Below are positions 22,955 through 36,676 of a stretch of 64,000 nucleotides of DNA, one piece after another. The stretch's first letter is position 1. Each line of letters starts with the position of its first letter. The position numbers were made by a program, and so were the translations under genes. Below the pieces are notes generated by a model, which was given only the letters and a program-made list of their open reading frames with translations, did not search any database and was not told the origin of the DNA. This stretch comes from Sitta carolinensis (Eukaryota > Chordata > Aves > Passeriformes > Sittidae): NCBI GenBank assembly GCA_032173965.1, contig CM063283.1:18022501-18086500 (forward strand). Direction: 5' to 3'.

Positions 22955-23690
22955 CAGCATCAAGATTTTCTTGGAGCTTATGAATGCTACAGATACACGT
23001 GTGGATTGGGGAATGAGAGGAAGAACAGAATGGAATATTTTTCTTCCATCCTTGGCAGAAGGGTGTTTGTTTCCAGCCGTTTATCAAAGGCTCCTGGCTG
23101 CTCTGATCAAGACTTATAAATATGCTGAGGCTTATGTATTTTTGCTAGCCATACTTTTTTAAATCAGGGTTGAACTTACAAAGTAATTTAAAAAAAAGTT
23201 TACTTCCCTAGAACTTTTAATCTGTGAAATGCTTTTTCTTGTTTACAAGTTGGCAAGTTACAGTTTTCTAGTTTGTGCCTGTACTATGTCCTGTTCATAT
23301 TCCCTTGTACTTGTGGTCAGTTCTGCTGTAGCATTCCCAACAGTTTCTATGCTGACCACTCCGTCAACTAAATCATCACTTTCCAGAAGTTCTGTGTTTC
23401 TTTTGGTCTTTTTTTTTTTTTCTTTTACAAGATGCTTTAATTGTTTTTTTGCATTTCAGCTCATCAAATGCAAAAAGTATGTGGCCTTCACTACTGATTT
23501 TTTTTCTTCTGAGATTCCTTTGCTTTTGAGAGAGGAAATATCTGAATGTAAAATACATTATTCTGTGAACTGCCTTTTTAAAGGTATTTTGATAGTACTG
23601 TTTGGCAGCTTTCTGTTTAACAAGAATTCCATGACCTGTAGTCTCAAGGTGTTTTATATACAGTTTCCACAAAAAAAATCCCAACCAACA

Positions 23691-23696
23691 AATAAA
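23691..23696 (+). promoter_or_regulatory. CBLB: Candidate proximal CBLB poly(A) signal AATAAA
   Basis: First canonical hexamer after the stop codon, 737 nt downstream. Use is inferred. Confidence 0.45.
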
Positions 23697-26600
23697 ACAC
23701 TTCATGCAGCAGTGCTACTGAGTTCTCACATGTAAAATCTCTTTCAAATTTGAGTATTTGATTGCAGATGTTCAAAAAAAGCCAAATGCACGTGATCATA
23801 CACATTTGATTACACATTAATGGCACCAGTTCTTCATGGCAAGACTAAAAGGAGTCTTTTTCAATTATATTAAAGGTATTCAGGTAAATTCCAGTTCTAG
23901 ATTCAGCAAAGTAGAATGTGGTTAATGTTTTGTTTGAGTGATTATCCTGTGGTTCATTGTGGCTTGGATCAGTTTGTATTAACTTGGAAACTTTAAATCT
24001 TTGTTGCACTGTTAATTCCTAATGCTACCGTAGCAATATTTTTTGCAAAGTTCTTTAGTAACCTCCTCCCTCCCCTGTACACTTTATAATCCTCAAGGAT
24101 GTGTTTAACACCCAAATTCATTCACTTACTTTCCAGCTGCTTAATTGGAAATACATTTTTGCTTTACTTGGTTAGCGATACTCCAAACTTTGGCATTCTA
24201 TTTTTGAGCCCAAATTGATGCAAGCAAATTAAAAAAATCTTCCTGTTTTTAAAAAGAGATAGAAGACGACTCTATTCTGAGTACATTCAAAGTTGAGTCC
24301 AAATATTTTCAGAACAATTCTTAAGATTGCGGCGTTCTTGGGTTTTTTTTAGGAAACTTGGAAATTTTTCTTCCAGTACTATTGAAAAAATAAAACCATG
24401 TGGTAGTTAGAATATTTTTCTCATTTTGACATGTGATGAGTATATGAAAATTTTCAGTGTGCCAGGCTGGCTGTGAAGTATATATTTATTGTTCCCTTTC
24501 AGCTTCTGGTGTTCTCTGAGCAAGTGCTGGAATTTGTATCACTTACAGGATCGGATCTCATCAGCCAGTGCGTTTGTTGTAAAGATGTTTTTAAAGGCAA
24601 CACATGGCTGAACTGCAGGATTTGAAGTAACACCCATTGGAAATTACTATGCTATCTCAAAGTCCTATTGTTTCATCAAAAAACTTATTCTTAAATTATT
24701 TTATAGCATCATGGAGCATAGTATGGATATCATTAATCTGCTTCGGTGATAAAAGATGATCAGGAGAATACAGGGTATAGGGAAGACCTGCTGCTCCATT
24801 TGGATTTAAGCAAATGCTTCTGAGTTTATGTTCCAGGAAGAGTCATTTACATCTTCCTCTAGTTGTTCATTCAAGTACAACTTAGGAACAGTTTTGGTGT
24901 AAATTATATTCTGTGCTTTTGGTTCAAGTTAATCTCTTTTCTCTGTTTTGAGAGAAAGTTTTGTGTAATATTGAACCCTCTTGTTCATTTTGTTTGTTTG
25001 CAACATCATTGTAGCATTTTAGCTAGCTATAAATTGAAAATGATTCATGCTATTAAATTATACACTCTGGTTGTACTGGAATTACTAAAATGAGGTTCTA
25101 GCATAACTGCCAGCATAGCAATGATGACGGTGAAAAAAAGAACACTTTACAAGAATGAACAAACAGTCTGTAGATTGAGTTTTGAAATTTTGAATTGTAA
25201 TGAAGAACTCATTTTCTCTTTTTTTATGCAGCAGCTTAGCATAAATTACGTCCTTATATTTCAATTAGAAGCTGGAACTGCTGCCTGGTAGATTAAGGTT
25301 TTTAAAGGTTTCCTTCTTTCTGGTTGTGACCACCAGTGACACTTCTTTTTATTATGTGTTAAAAACCCAAACTTGATGAGCAATTTTCTGAGTGGTAACT
25401 TGAAAAGAGTTGCATTAATCTTTAAATGAGTGTGCTAAGAACACTTCTAAATAGTGGAATGTGCAGACTGTATCAAACCTGTTTTGGTTAGTAGTTTTAA
25501 AGTCAAACAGCAAAATTGCTTTGATTGCTAGTGTTGATGTTTATACTGCAGGAATTAATAGGCTTAAAATAAATTATTCTGGCTGCAGTCTAGTTCTCTA
25601 AAGACATAGTTCTCTAAACATATTTTTAGCCCTTGAAAGACTTAAAGGTTTGAGCCTGGCAGTGTTTAATGCACTTATGACCTTAAGGAAGACTGACTTG
25701 AATGAGAGTGCTCGGGTGAACAAAGTTGGTTAAACTCAGAAACATTTGCAGTCTTTAGACCATCCTTCTGTTGTCTGTTGGCCTCACCTTTCTCTCCTTT
25801 TGGCTGAGTTACTGCATTTTGAGCAAATTGGCTGAATCCGAAGTTGAGCAAAGCAAGTGGACATCAGCAGCACAGATCTTTTCTAAAGGCTGTGTGTAGG
25901 AAAAATTTAAATTGTGGTAAAGGAAACTAATATAATTAGCCATGTTAATGCCTTTTCTGGAGCTCTGAAATGGCCACTGGTAAAATTTTTTAATGTCCAG
26001 TATCTCAAGAGTACATCTGGCACAGCTTTTTTACAATGTGAATTTAGAAAGTTTTGTACCAGGATCATTTCTTCTGTTGTATTTCTCTCATTTTCAGCTT
26101 GAAGCTTTACTTTGCACTGACAACTCTGACCTGAAAGCATTTAAATTTGTGTCTTAAATATTGACAAATGTTGAAGCAAATGAACACCGTGTTCAAAGCA
26201 AATTCAGGTGCTACCTGATGACCTGGAATTTAGCGCTTTTAGGAGTGACTTCTTGAAAGAGGACTTCAACAAGTTTCCCTTTTGAAGGATTTTCTTTCAA
26301 ATAACTATTTTATCTGAAAATGCCTTTTATAGACTTGTCTAATGTGGCAAATTTAGTGATGTGTTCAATTAATTTATATTTTATGCAACATTCTTTTTAA
26401 ATTTTGGTTATTATGTATGCTCAAGTTCCTTATATGTTCATGTAAGGTATTTTATAAAATTAATGTTAAGAGAATGTCGGGTTGATCCGTGATTTTTCAA
26501 GACTCTGTCTCTCTGTTGTCATCTCTGTTGAATATTGTCACTTTTCATATGACGCTTAATCAGCATAGCCTGTCCTATGTAGGGGTCTTAAAAACATTGT

Positions 26601-27480
26601 TTTGTAAGCCAGAAAAATGAGGCCTTGCTCTAAAATAAGGTGAATCATTGCACTGAGACATGTGTTTTATATCCCAATACATTTCCTCATTTCTAAATTT
26701 TAGTAGTAGAAGTTAATAAATTGGCAGTAATTTTGGAATGTGCTTGTAATAGTTGTATGGCAGAAAGATGCTAACCATTAAATATTTAGATTCCAAAGTG
26801 GTAAACACATAGTCCGACTATATATTAATTTGTAGGGGTTTTTTCCTCAAGAAAATGACAATAAGCTGACACTGATTTTTTTAATATCCTGTGCATTTAC
26901 ATTCTCGAGCATTGTGCTCATAATGTCAAAAATATTTTAGCTGTGTAAAACATTTTTTTCCTGTTGCTGTATTCCAGAATTCTGGAAAAAGTGTAGAAAA
27001 TTGAACCCCTCCTCTATGCATGACAATGCGACTGTTGCTGCTTAAACCTCAGCATTGTTCCCTGCAGATGGATTAGACCTTCAGTGCTGAGATTTTCATG
27101 GTTCTTACTTCAGTGTGTTGAATCCTTGTCCACTGTGTATGTCACTAGTCATATTGCTAATTAGAGAATTTACCTGTTTGGGATACTTGTCTTTAGTACT
27201 ATGAGTGCCTATTTCTGTCATTTTTATTCTTATGTGAAAGTTAGGTGTTATTTCATAGTGTTACAATCAAATTTTAGCAGCTGAGTGCTCTGGGAATTTT
27301 TGTTTGATAGACCCAGTCATTATTCTGTACAAGATACTTGCCTCCGTTTATCAGTTTCAGTAAGTTTCCATCAGGAGATTGGCAAGTTTAGATTGTAAAA
27401 CACTGTGTGTTCCTGTGACATCTGAACATTCTGTTTTGGCCTTAAATGGTTTTATGTCTGCAGTGAAAATTCTTATTCAG

Positions 27481-27500
27481 AATAAATGCTAATTAATAAA
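27481..27500 (+). promoter_or_regulatory. CBLB: Candidate distal CBLB poly(A) signals (two AATAAA)
   Basis: Two canonical hexamers at 27481-27486 and 27495-27500, nine bases apart, followed by an A-rich stretch. They are the last of the series of hexamers downstream of CBLB and may mark a long 3' UTR. Inferred. Confidence 0.35.
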
Positions 27501-30241
27501 TTTTAATCTTAAATCACAAAAAAATTCTTAAATTTGTGGAATTAAATCCTGAACATTGTAGGACACTTAGAGGACTCAGAATAATGTGAACTGTGGCAAG
27601 ATTCTTGCTTCATAGACCTGCCAGAAGTAAAAGCATAAACCCACTGAATAGTGATCTCTCTGTGAATCTGCTTGCATCTGTCTGGGTCTGTGAAGGAATC
27701 AGCTTGTCCAACTGCAACAGTACTGCTTGGAAAACAGCGTTTTTTACTGCAGTAAGTGCCACTGTAGCCAGCAGGATGGAAGAGGAGCATATAAGTAGGC
27801 AGAAGGAGATAATTCTGTCATAACAGTCCAAGCCTCTCTCCTATTGTGTAAGGTTTAGCTAGTGTGAATTGCCCGGAGATCTAGTGCATATGAAGGAGTG
27901 TTTGCTATGATTTTTTTCCAGTCTTCAGTTACTGTATTCTTCTCCAGGGAAGTGTTCTTCTCTGAGGACACCATGTCTTATTTAGAAGTCACACTGTTTA
28001 GGAACAGGATGCCAGGGTTTTAGCAGCAGAGGGAAGTGTGAAATAGCATTCTGCTCATTCATGCTAGCAAAACAACCAAAAGCTTTATAAGAATTTCAGT
28101 GGAAACACCTCTGTTTTCAAGCTCATGGTCTTGGCTTTTGAAAGATGCTTGTATGTATGCTGAGGTGTAAGTGCTGCTCTTGTGGAGCCTGGAGGAGAGG
28201 GGACACCACGAGATGCCAGCCTGGGGAGTTCAGACATTGGCCGTGGTAATCATGTTACTAAATAGCTGCTCCTTTTGGGTAGCTGAGTCTGCGCACTAGT
28301 CAAGCCATCCATGTTTTTACAAGGCAAGCTTTTGTCCCTGTGTAGCTGGGGAGGTGCATACATTTACTCCAAAACAGAGAGCTTGGCTTCTGTGCATCTG
28401 TGTAGTGATTGGGACACTGAAAGGAGTATTTGCTCCCTAGTTCTTATTAGACCAAAATTCAGAAAGTGCCCTTGGAGAACTCTTTTTAATTTGCTAATGG
28501 AGTGTCACTGAATTTCAAATTCTTTACAAATATAAGTAAATTTACATCATTAGCCTTTCAGAAATACCTGAAGGTAAAGGCTGGTAGTTTTCTGAAGCTA
28601 TTCATTTGCTTGAACATGTGACTCGAGTGTTTCCTCTTGTTTACATTTTCATTAAAATTTATTGTGATCCATATTAAATTCTCGAGCCTTAATTTAAAAG
28701 CTTTTATTCTCTTTTCACTATTGCTGTTGTCGGTAGTACCTTTATTACCTAGGCTTATGCACTAAAATTCAAATTATCCTGCTCTCCTACATCCCAGCTT
28801 GGGCCATGTTCAGCCTGACCCTTGTCCCACAATGGATGCATCACTGTGCATCCTCATCTGCTCCCTCTAAGACTGTTCTTATCTTTTATCTTCACTCCGA
28901 GTCTCTTCAGTGACATCAATCACCAGCACATCCTTCCTCTCCATAATGACAGACACTTTACAGTTTCCCATCTCAGCTTGCAGCCACATCTGTATTTTTT
29001 TCTGAGGTCCCTCATAAAGTGTTCTGCTGGTCTTGTCTGTTTCAGTGATTATACAAATTCTCTGCATTGTATCCAAATGGCCTCTGTAAGCATGGTAATC
29101 CAAAATGGATTGAGAATTCTGGGAAAAAGCCTATTTTCTTTATTATCACTGGCTTTTTTTCCTGTTCCCTTCTTGACCTAGAAGAGCACTCTTGTGTTTC
29201 ATGATTTACTTGTCAGGGATGAAGATCAAATCCACTTCTTATTTCAGCAGTTCCCTATTTTGCTTCTGCCATGTGAAAAGAAACCAACACAGATGACATC
29301 TGCTAGTAACAGTCCTTCTGTTTGAGATGAATTGTGTCAAAGTATATGGGAATTAAGAAGCTTGTCCAGTTAATATGGTTTGTATCTTGAAAAGTCACAA
29401 ATACATTTGCTTACTTTTAGTACTAATTGAGGAGCAGGTGGAAGAGATGAATTTTATAAGATGTGTCAGTGAAATTGGGAACTTATGTGCAGATAAAGGT
29501 AATTGATTACCATGAGTGGCTGGGATAAAAGATTGACCTTTGAAATCAAAGAAATAAGTATCATTTAGCTTAAAAATCCTCACACAGAGATGATAGAAGC
29601 ACTCTATATGAATGATTGGCCTCTAAAAGATTTTATTATTTATTTGTCAAGTAACCTTGCCCATATGTTGTCTGTGTTGATGACAATTTTGCAGCTTTTT
29701 AGATAAACCAGCATCCGTGAGCATGGCCAGAGATAGCAGGTTTGTGGGTTTGTGTGCTGCTCCCGGGGAAGCATACACATTTTAGTTTTCCCAAATTTTA
29801 ACAGAAATGAGTGAATTTCATTGGGTCTCACGCAAGTGTAAGGTTGCCCACCCGGATGAGATCCTCCAGAGACAGGATGGCTGGATGGTGAGGGAAGGGT
29901 TGAGAATGTACAACCTGGCTGAGCAAGGATGTGCTAGGACTTTGATAACTTCGGGGAGCTGGAATGTTGAGTAATTGAAACAGGAGGCAAGGGAGTCGGA
30001 TGAGAAAAGATGGATGGATTTAGTGCAAACTTAGAGAAGTGTTTCAGAGTGTTGGTAGAGGGGGGAATTTGAGCTGTAGTGTACAAGGGTGCACTTTAGT
30101 GGAGGAAATCTTTCTTGCCATGCTTGGGGCAGAACATAGTTACATGAAAAGGGCCTTATGTTCCTGCGTGTATCATTCCAGGGTGATCTGTGCCATAGTT
30201 AATACCTTTGTTTTAGTGTTTGCTCTCACACCACTACTCTT

Positions 30242-30256
30242 CACACACACACACAC
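30242..30256. repeat. Short CA microsatellite
   Basis: Run of CA dinucleotides in intergenic DNA, followed by a C-rich stretch. Confidence 0.8.
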
Positions 30257-33200
30257 CCCAGCCCCACAGCTGTGGTCTGTGGCACAGCTCTGAAATTCTT
30301 CGTGGCAATCTGCTCAGTCACTTCTCATAGAGACATATTTTTACCTGTGATTTGAAATGAGGTTTCCAGGCCCTTCAAAGCTTTTCTATGTGTTTTGAGG
30401 TTTAGCTTAAGCAAGAAGACTATTAGCAATAAACAACTTTGCTTGGTGTTACATGGACTTGTCTTCATGCATTGGCATCCTTTCCTTTGATGTGTTGGTG
30501 TTGCTGAGTAAACAGTCTCCAAGATTACAAGGAGGGGCAGAGCCTTGACTGTCTGTGCTTTTTTTTTCAGCATACTGGCTGACCAGGGCATTGCTGCAGG
30601 CTGTGAACCTGCCATCAGACTGGCTCTTGGTTGCCTTTTTTTATCCACGTTCCATAACAGTTTGTAAAGGCCTGAGACAAAACTAAAATTGACTGTGGCT
30701 TCATGCAAAGATATTGTGGGTATGCTTTGCGCTTTTTGTTGCTGTGTAACTTGCTGTATTCATGTGTGGTGTCATGAGCATAATACTGTGAAACTCCACC
30801 TGTCCTGATCCCTGTGTCATTTCCATGTTTGTTCAGTGGTTGCTGTGCTCTGCCTTGTGAAGTACACATGTCTCCTCTAATGGGGTGTGCAGGACAAAGG
30901 TTAATTTCTTGCTAGTGATGAGCACAGCAGTGTGGAATAACAGCTCGTACACAGAGACTCCTGTTGATGTGCAAACTACCTTAGCAATGTGGATTGATTT
31001 TCCTTGGTTGGTTGAGCTGAAATTTATTTTTTCAGTGATCTGACCTATGGGACGTTGTATTATTGATACTGTATCATCGTTGTGTTTGAGCTTTCTCCAT
31101 TACAGCAATATCACGTCTCTTGAGGCTGCCTGGTCTCCCTTTCAAGACAGTAGCAAAGTTTGTCAGGAGAGCTGTATGAGATGTATGGCATGAGTCTAGT
31201 TGCCTGATTTGTTAGTAGCATGTCTGTGGGAGAAAAAAGGATTTCAAAAGCAGCATTTTTTTATTCTATTTATTTATTTAAAGAAAGGGTTTTATGGTAC
31301 AGAATTTCTATTTTCAGTGTTTGGAAACTATACATGTACCTTTAAAAACAGAAAGCACTCAGAAGTGTTTTTTGGGGAGCTGCATATCCTCCAACTATTT
31401 TTTTTATTTGTTTGTTTCTTGGTTTATAAACAAGTATGAAAACTTCTGCTCCCTATACTTTCTGAAATGATGCCAACTTACTGGTGCTTGTTCAGCAGTT
31501 ACACTGAACAAGACCTTGTTGTCTATATTTTGTTGGCACATCAGTGACAAAAGGATAAAAAAGGGTTCTCAGAGGAAATGGGGAGGAGTGATGTGACAAA
31601 GGTATCTGCAAAGGAAGAAAAGGAAAAAAATATGAAGAAAATCCCCTTATGGGAAAAAAAAATACAAAACAGAAGGAAGACAGAAAAGGGTTCATTTGAT
31701 GAAAACCTTTCTCCAGAACTAAATAAGAAGTGTAAATACCATCATCAGCCAAGACACAAATAGTGGCGAGTAATATATCTTCATAATTTCATTTAATGCT
31801 GCTTTAAATTAACAGCAATTCTCAGAAAAAAAAATGTGTCTTTCTTTTGTTCTTTATATTCTAATGAAAATATGTTTAGTTAATGTCTAAGTTTAGAAAA
31901 TATTCACAAAATTAGTTGGTTTGAAATTGATAGAAATTGGTCAGAAAGTTCATGAAGTCATACAAATGAATGATTAAACAAAGAAAATTTTTGTCATTTT
32001 GTAGTTTTGTATCTGAGCCCAATTTAGAACTTGTTAAACCTAGAAAGTGTTTAGACCTTACAGATTACTTTGAAATGGGAGATTGCGGGTTTTTCCCCTC
32101 AGAATTGAAGTCTGGGTTTCACTTTTCAGTGTGGAAATAATACAGAACTGTGATGCTGTGAGTATGCTTTGTGCTCATCACTGGCAATAAATCATACAGC
32201 CATCAGGCATGCTGAAAATTTTTGTTGCCCAAATATAATGAAATTATCTGGGGGACAATTATGATACCTCTGTTTCAGGTGGTCCACTTTCAAAAGTGAC
32301 TTACTTTTCATCCAACATATTTTAAGATTAAAACTACTTAAACACTGAAAACTACCTATGCACACAAAATCCATAGCTGCTTTTAAAACCTATTTATCCA
32401 GAAAAGCTGTGTAATGTGCCCTTGGTACGTGTTCCAGAGTGTAGAAAGCAGAAAGAATGAAGGGATGTGCCCTCTTTCTAGTTCTATGTCTTTATAATTA
32501 ATCGTTCTAAACTGCAGAGGTTTAGTGAGATCTCTTTGCAAAGGTTTTATTTTATGTAGTAAAGCTTGTGTGAGTTTTGTCGCTCAAAAAAACCCACAGT
32601 TGATGTGTATTTCACTCCATTTAAGTACAGAAACATGTCTAGAGACTGCAGAAATTTGTGAGCCAGGCTAGTAGGGCACTTTAGGAGAGCGCTGCTTCTG
32701 CATTTCTGTAAGAAACTCGGGAACAAATTGGACAATACTTCATTTGCATGTTTGCTGAATAACATGTAGAGAGAGGGAGACTCCCAGAAAACCAGCCTAT
32801 AATGAGCTAGGAAATGCTTGCCTGATCTCTGGGCTGCATGTCAGCTACTTTGAAGCTGCAGCAGCAGTGGGCTTTCTTGGCTTGGAGAATAAGAGGGGGA
32901 AAGTCCTTAAGACTTTGGCACTTTTTGCATTCTACATTTACATCAATGAATTGAGCCTTATTCAAACCAAGGGATCAGCTTTACAAAGCCATATCCTGAC
33001 AAGAGGAAATGTTGCTAGGACTGGCCTTTGAGTTTAGAGAAGAGCTGGACTTTGAGACTGAACCTAAAAATACCAGATAAAGACAATGACAGGATATTTG
33101 GTTGTCTGAGTTTGAGGAGGAGGGGGCTGGCAATTATTTTCAAATATTTTAAGATAAATTCTCCTTTAAATTCTGTTGACTAAAATCCATGGCTTCTGAG

Positions 33201-33380
33201 GTATGTCACTGTTCCCTTCCCCATTGTGAAGGGGAGACTGTGTTTATTTATGAAAGTTCTATCAGATTAATCCAGAGGGAAGGGGGCAGAGGGGGGGGGA
33301 AAGGTTCCACAAAGTAGTTTTAAAAAAGCTTTTAAAGGTATTTTAGGAATGGTGATGCTGGAACTCACATACATAGAGAG

Positions 33381-33420
33381 TATGTAAAGCAATATCCTTG
33401 GATGTAAAGCAATATCCTTG
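33381..33420. repeat. Tandem 20-bp duplication
   Basis: The unit ATGTAAAGCAATATCCTTG occurs twice head to tail, at 33382-33400 and 33402-33420; each copy is preceded by one differing base (T or G). Probably a replication-slippage duplication. Confidence 0.95.
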
Positions 33421-34137
33421 TGGCAAGCAGTAAGAAATGAAAATGGTTTATGTCTCTAAGAAACAATCTCAGTAATTTTGCTGATGTTTTGTTTATGCTG
33501 TAAGAGTATATTGTTTCTCAAGAAGTTTAGTTGCAGCTTAATTGCATGATAATTGAAATTTAAATACACATCATAAGTGTAGCTCTTTTGTTTGTGCTCT
33601 TGAAAGTTGGTACAGTGCTGGAGGTGCAAACTGGAAGCTGCAAAACACCTGCTCCTTCTCATTTCTGCAGAGTAAGAAAGTTCCCCTATCTACAAGTGGA
33701 ATGTGAACATTGGCAGATAGGCCAGTCTGTAAGTGATGGAACAAAGCATTGCAGGCTCGGTTTTGTTTTTCCAAGCTCTGTTTATGCAGTGATTTTTTGT
33801 TATTCTGCAACGACTAGAACTTGATCAGTTCAGTTCAAAGGGGTAGTCAAACCATCATGGGTTCGGCAGGAGATGTCATGAAAAGTTCAGAGAGTAGGTG
33901 AAAATAATGGCATTTACCTCCATGTGCTGGGAAAATTCACATGGGCGAGGGACAGAACTTTTCATCATGTCGGTCTCTGCGGTTTGTTTTCTTTCTCCCT
34001 TATTCTTTCTCTTTAATAGTTTTCTTCTGTTTATCCAGACTTTCCATGTGTGATGCAAGTAGCAGTGTTGCCTATGTGAGGAAAAGCTTTTTAACAGGGT
34101 CTGTCGAGACAGGACACGGTAATGTTTGAAACTGAAG

Positions 34138-34377
34138 GATTAATTTAGATTAGATTGAAGGAAGAGGGTTTTTACAGTGAGGGTGGTGAGACACTGGAAC
34201 AGGTTGCTGTGTGAGGTGGTGAATGCCCCATCCCTGGAAACGTTCAGGGCCAGGTTGGATGGGGCTCTGAACATCCTGCTCTAGTGGAAGGTGTCCCTGC
34301 TCATTGCAGGAGGGATTTGACTTAGGTGGTCTTTAAAGGTCCCTTTCAACCCACAGTTATTCTATGATTCTGTGATT
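34138..34377 (+). mobile_element. CR1 LINE, 3' tail (about 240 bp)
   Basis: Typical avian CR1 3' UTR: GTGAGGGTGGTGAGACACTG, CCCCATCCCTGGAAACGTTC, CTAGTGGAAGGTGTCCCTGC, then GGTCCCTTTCAACCCA-like sequence and the ATTCTATGATTCTGTGATT tail. It covers the same part as the last third of the copy at 18895-19533. Heavily 5'-truncated and non-coding. Confidence 0.93.
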
Positions 34378-35119
34378 AAGGCCATATGAGGGAGGAAAGT
34401 TTCATGTAAAAGCAGATCCAAAGAAGTCTGTGTTGTGGTTAAGGAGCTCTATTCAAGCAGTTTGGACTCCAGCTCTTGTGGTGCGTTTCTGTTTCTTAGG
34501 CTTCTATCAAAATACTGCAGTCAGTAAAGGCTGACTTCTATGTGACTCACTTCTATTGATTTAAAAATGAAATCAATAGAAATATATATGCCAAAAGCCT
34601 TCATGATTTGAAATGAAAGGCAATTAAAAGATGGTGATCTGGGCTAAGAAGAGATTTATGCTCTAATTAATCTACATATCTTGTTTCTATTAAGCTTTTT
34701 CCTACTATAATAAAACCAGTTTTGTTATTCCACTCTGACCTATCCGCAACCAAGGTTTTACTGCGTCAAAGTCAGGAGTCTAACTGCTGAGAGTTTGTTT
34801 CATCTTGTCCACCTCAGAAAACATGGAGCTCCATGAAGAAGAAACTGTTAGGATATGGACATTAATTGCAGTGCTTTTTGCCTGGCTTTTTTTCTCATAT
34901 TTGGGAGATAAGTGAAAACATGGAAAACGGAAATTGAAAATGGTAAACATGGAAATGTCTTTACATACTGCTGTCATTCTTGCTATTTATCTAGTCCTGG
35001 GCAAAAACCTTGTTAGAGTGGTGAGACCCTGGTGAACTACATGCTGGAAATGTGGAAAACACAGAATAGAAAAACAAGTCTTCCACCAATAATTTTGTCC
35101 CTAATGTGAGGCAGAAACG

Positions 35120-35135
35120 AATATATATATCACAC

Positions 35136-35168
<33 letters not shown>

Positions 35169-35184
35169 TATATATACACACACA
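35120..35184. repeat. TA/CA dinucleotide microsatellite
   Basis: About 65 bp of alternating TA and CA runs. The TA part is self-complementary and likely to be length-variable. Confidence 0.92.
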
Positions 35185-36653
35185 TTTTGTTTTGAAATGT
35201 AAAATATGAATAAGACAAAGGAACATTTGAGGAAATAGCCATGTAGGGGAGTACAAACAAACAATTATCTTGACAGGTACCATTTCTTTTATACTGGCAA
35301 CTGTGAAAGGTAGGATAGGAACTTTAACCAAGCAAAATTATGTATAGTGTTGAGATATCTTTGTAGATATTTGTAAAATGTAATTAGATTTAATTTTCAA
35401 ACATCTGAAATATGGCAGTGGGGGAAGTCTGTGTACCTTTTTAAACCTAATCAGAATATCCATTTTTTCTCCCTGTCCCATTTTCAGTAAAAGCAGATGC
35501 ATGTTTTTGAATTATGCTCTTACAGCTCTCTTACAGTGTTTGGCTGGTGGTCTCACTTCAATTTCTTCAGTCTCAGGCTTTATATTTTTCTCTCGGTTCA
35601 TCTCATAAGCTCGCCTCATCCCTTCTGTTTGCTTATTATGATACGATTTCTCTGCTATAAAGATTTTCCTTAGAAATTTTGAAATCCTATCTTCTGACCT
35701 TTGCTGGCTATTGCAGCCTAAGTACCACAGCTGCCAAGAGCCCGTGCCCATCTCGTCAAGATCCTGACATGTCACACTGTGAACTCTCTACTCCTTTACA
35801 ATTTTTGTTGCCCAGGGACGTTTGGTGACAGAAACACTGCTTCTTTCTTGCCCCTTCTGTCTTCCACAGTGAGCAAGTGTCTCATTAGCAGCTGTTCATT
35901 AGCTGTTCCCTGGCTGTTTGTACCAGCCTAAAGTACCTGGCCAGCTCAGTAAGTGGCTTTAAGTGCAGTAATCCCTTGTCTGCACAAAGCATTGATGCTG
36001 CATTGAGACCATTAAGCTTTTAACAGTGTCAGTGGTTTGTCTTTTTTCTTGGCTGGAATCTTGTCTGTATGTTTCCATAGTTCTGTCACCTTGCAGAGTG
36101 ATGCTGAGTGCTAACTCCTAATCCATAGGCAAAATGCCCTCGGGCTGTGAACATGTGGAATAGGTAAACTCCTGGGGGAAGGCACGCAGTGTGGGCAGTG
36201 TGCAGCTGCCGAGGGCTTGGGCTCCACAATCGGTGGATCAGGCCATTGCTGCTCTGTGGTGACTCCAGATGATGGCTGCTGTGTGAGACAGTGCTGATGT
36301 GACTGCTGCTGTCAGCCTGACCTGCCCCGGTTCCCTGTGAATATTTTTTTAATGAAAATGAAGATATTAACATGTCCTGTGGGTTGTGGTAAAGCATGCT
36401 AGCCAGGAAAGCTGTGGTGCTAGCAGTCTTCTTGGAATGAGTCAGAAGATGCAAATGAAAGAAACTCATCTTCTTTTCTCCACAGTCTCTGTTAACAACA
36501 TGTACTTTCACTTTCAAACAGGAGCAGTCTGAACTGGGCATATAATAACCAGGCCAAATGTGTAAGAGTTTACAGATTGCAGCAGTGCAGAGAAATGATG
36601 GTAAAGAGAATGGGACTAATTCTATAGACTGGGAAAATAATGAGCTTTCTACC

Positions 36654-36676
36654 TTTTTTTTTTTTTTTTTTTTTTT
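36654..36676. repeat. T23 homopolymer run
   Basis: Uninterrupted T run. On the reverse strand it is an A run that creates a poly-lysine stretch in a spurious reading frame. Confidence 0.9.

Larger units (their letters stand above)
22955..27510 (+). other. CBLB: CBLB 3' UTR, extent uncertain
   Basis: U-rich sequence after the stop codon, with no gene-like frame. Poly(A) hexamers AATAAA occur at 23691, 24389, 25568, 26715, 27481 and 27495, so the end may be anywhere from about 23720 (short form) to about 27520 (long form). A 168-codon frame at 23229-23735 is U-rich hydrophobic translation without homology and is not called. Which site is used cannot be told from sequence alone. Confidence 0.55.
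27520..34135. other. Intergenic region, left part
   Basis: No gene, tRNA, rRNA or complete transposon was recognised. It contains a CA microsatellite at 30242-30256, a G-rich run at about 33281-33299 and a perfect 20-bp tandem duplication at 33381-33420. The stretch at about 28500-28760 is AT-rich and non-repetitive, and might be a conserved non-coding element. Longest open frames are under 130 codons and do not resemble known proteins. Confidence 0.7.

Noticed and set aside
23229..23735. 168-codon forward open frame after the CBLB stop
   Set aside because: It lies in the U-rich CBLB 3' UTR; the protein is Phe/Leu/Ser-rich as expected for translated U-rich sequence, without homology.
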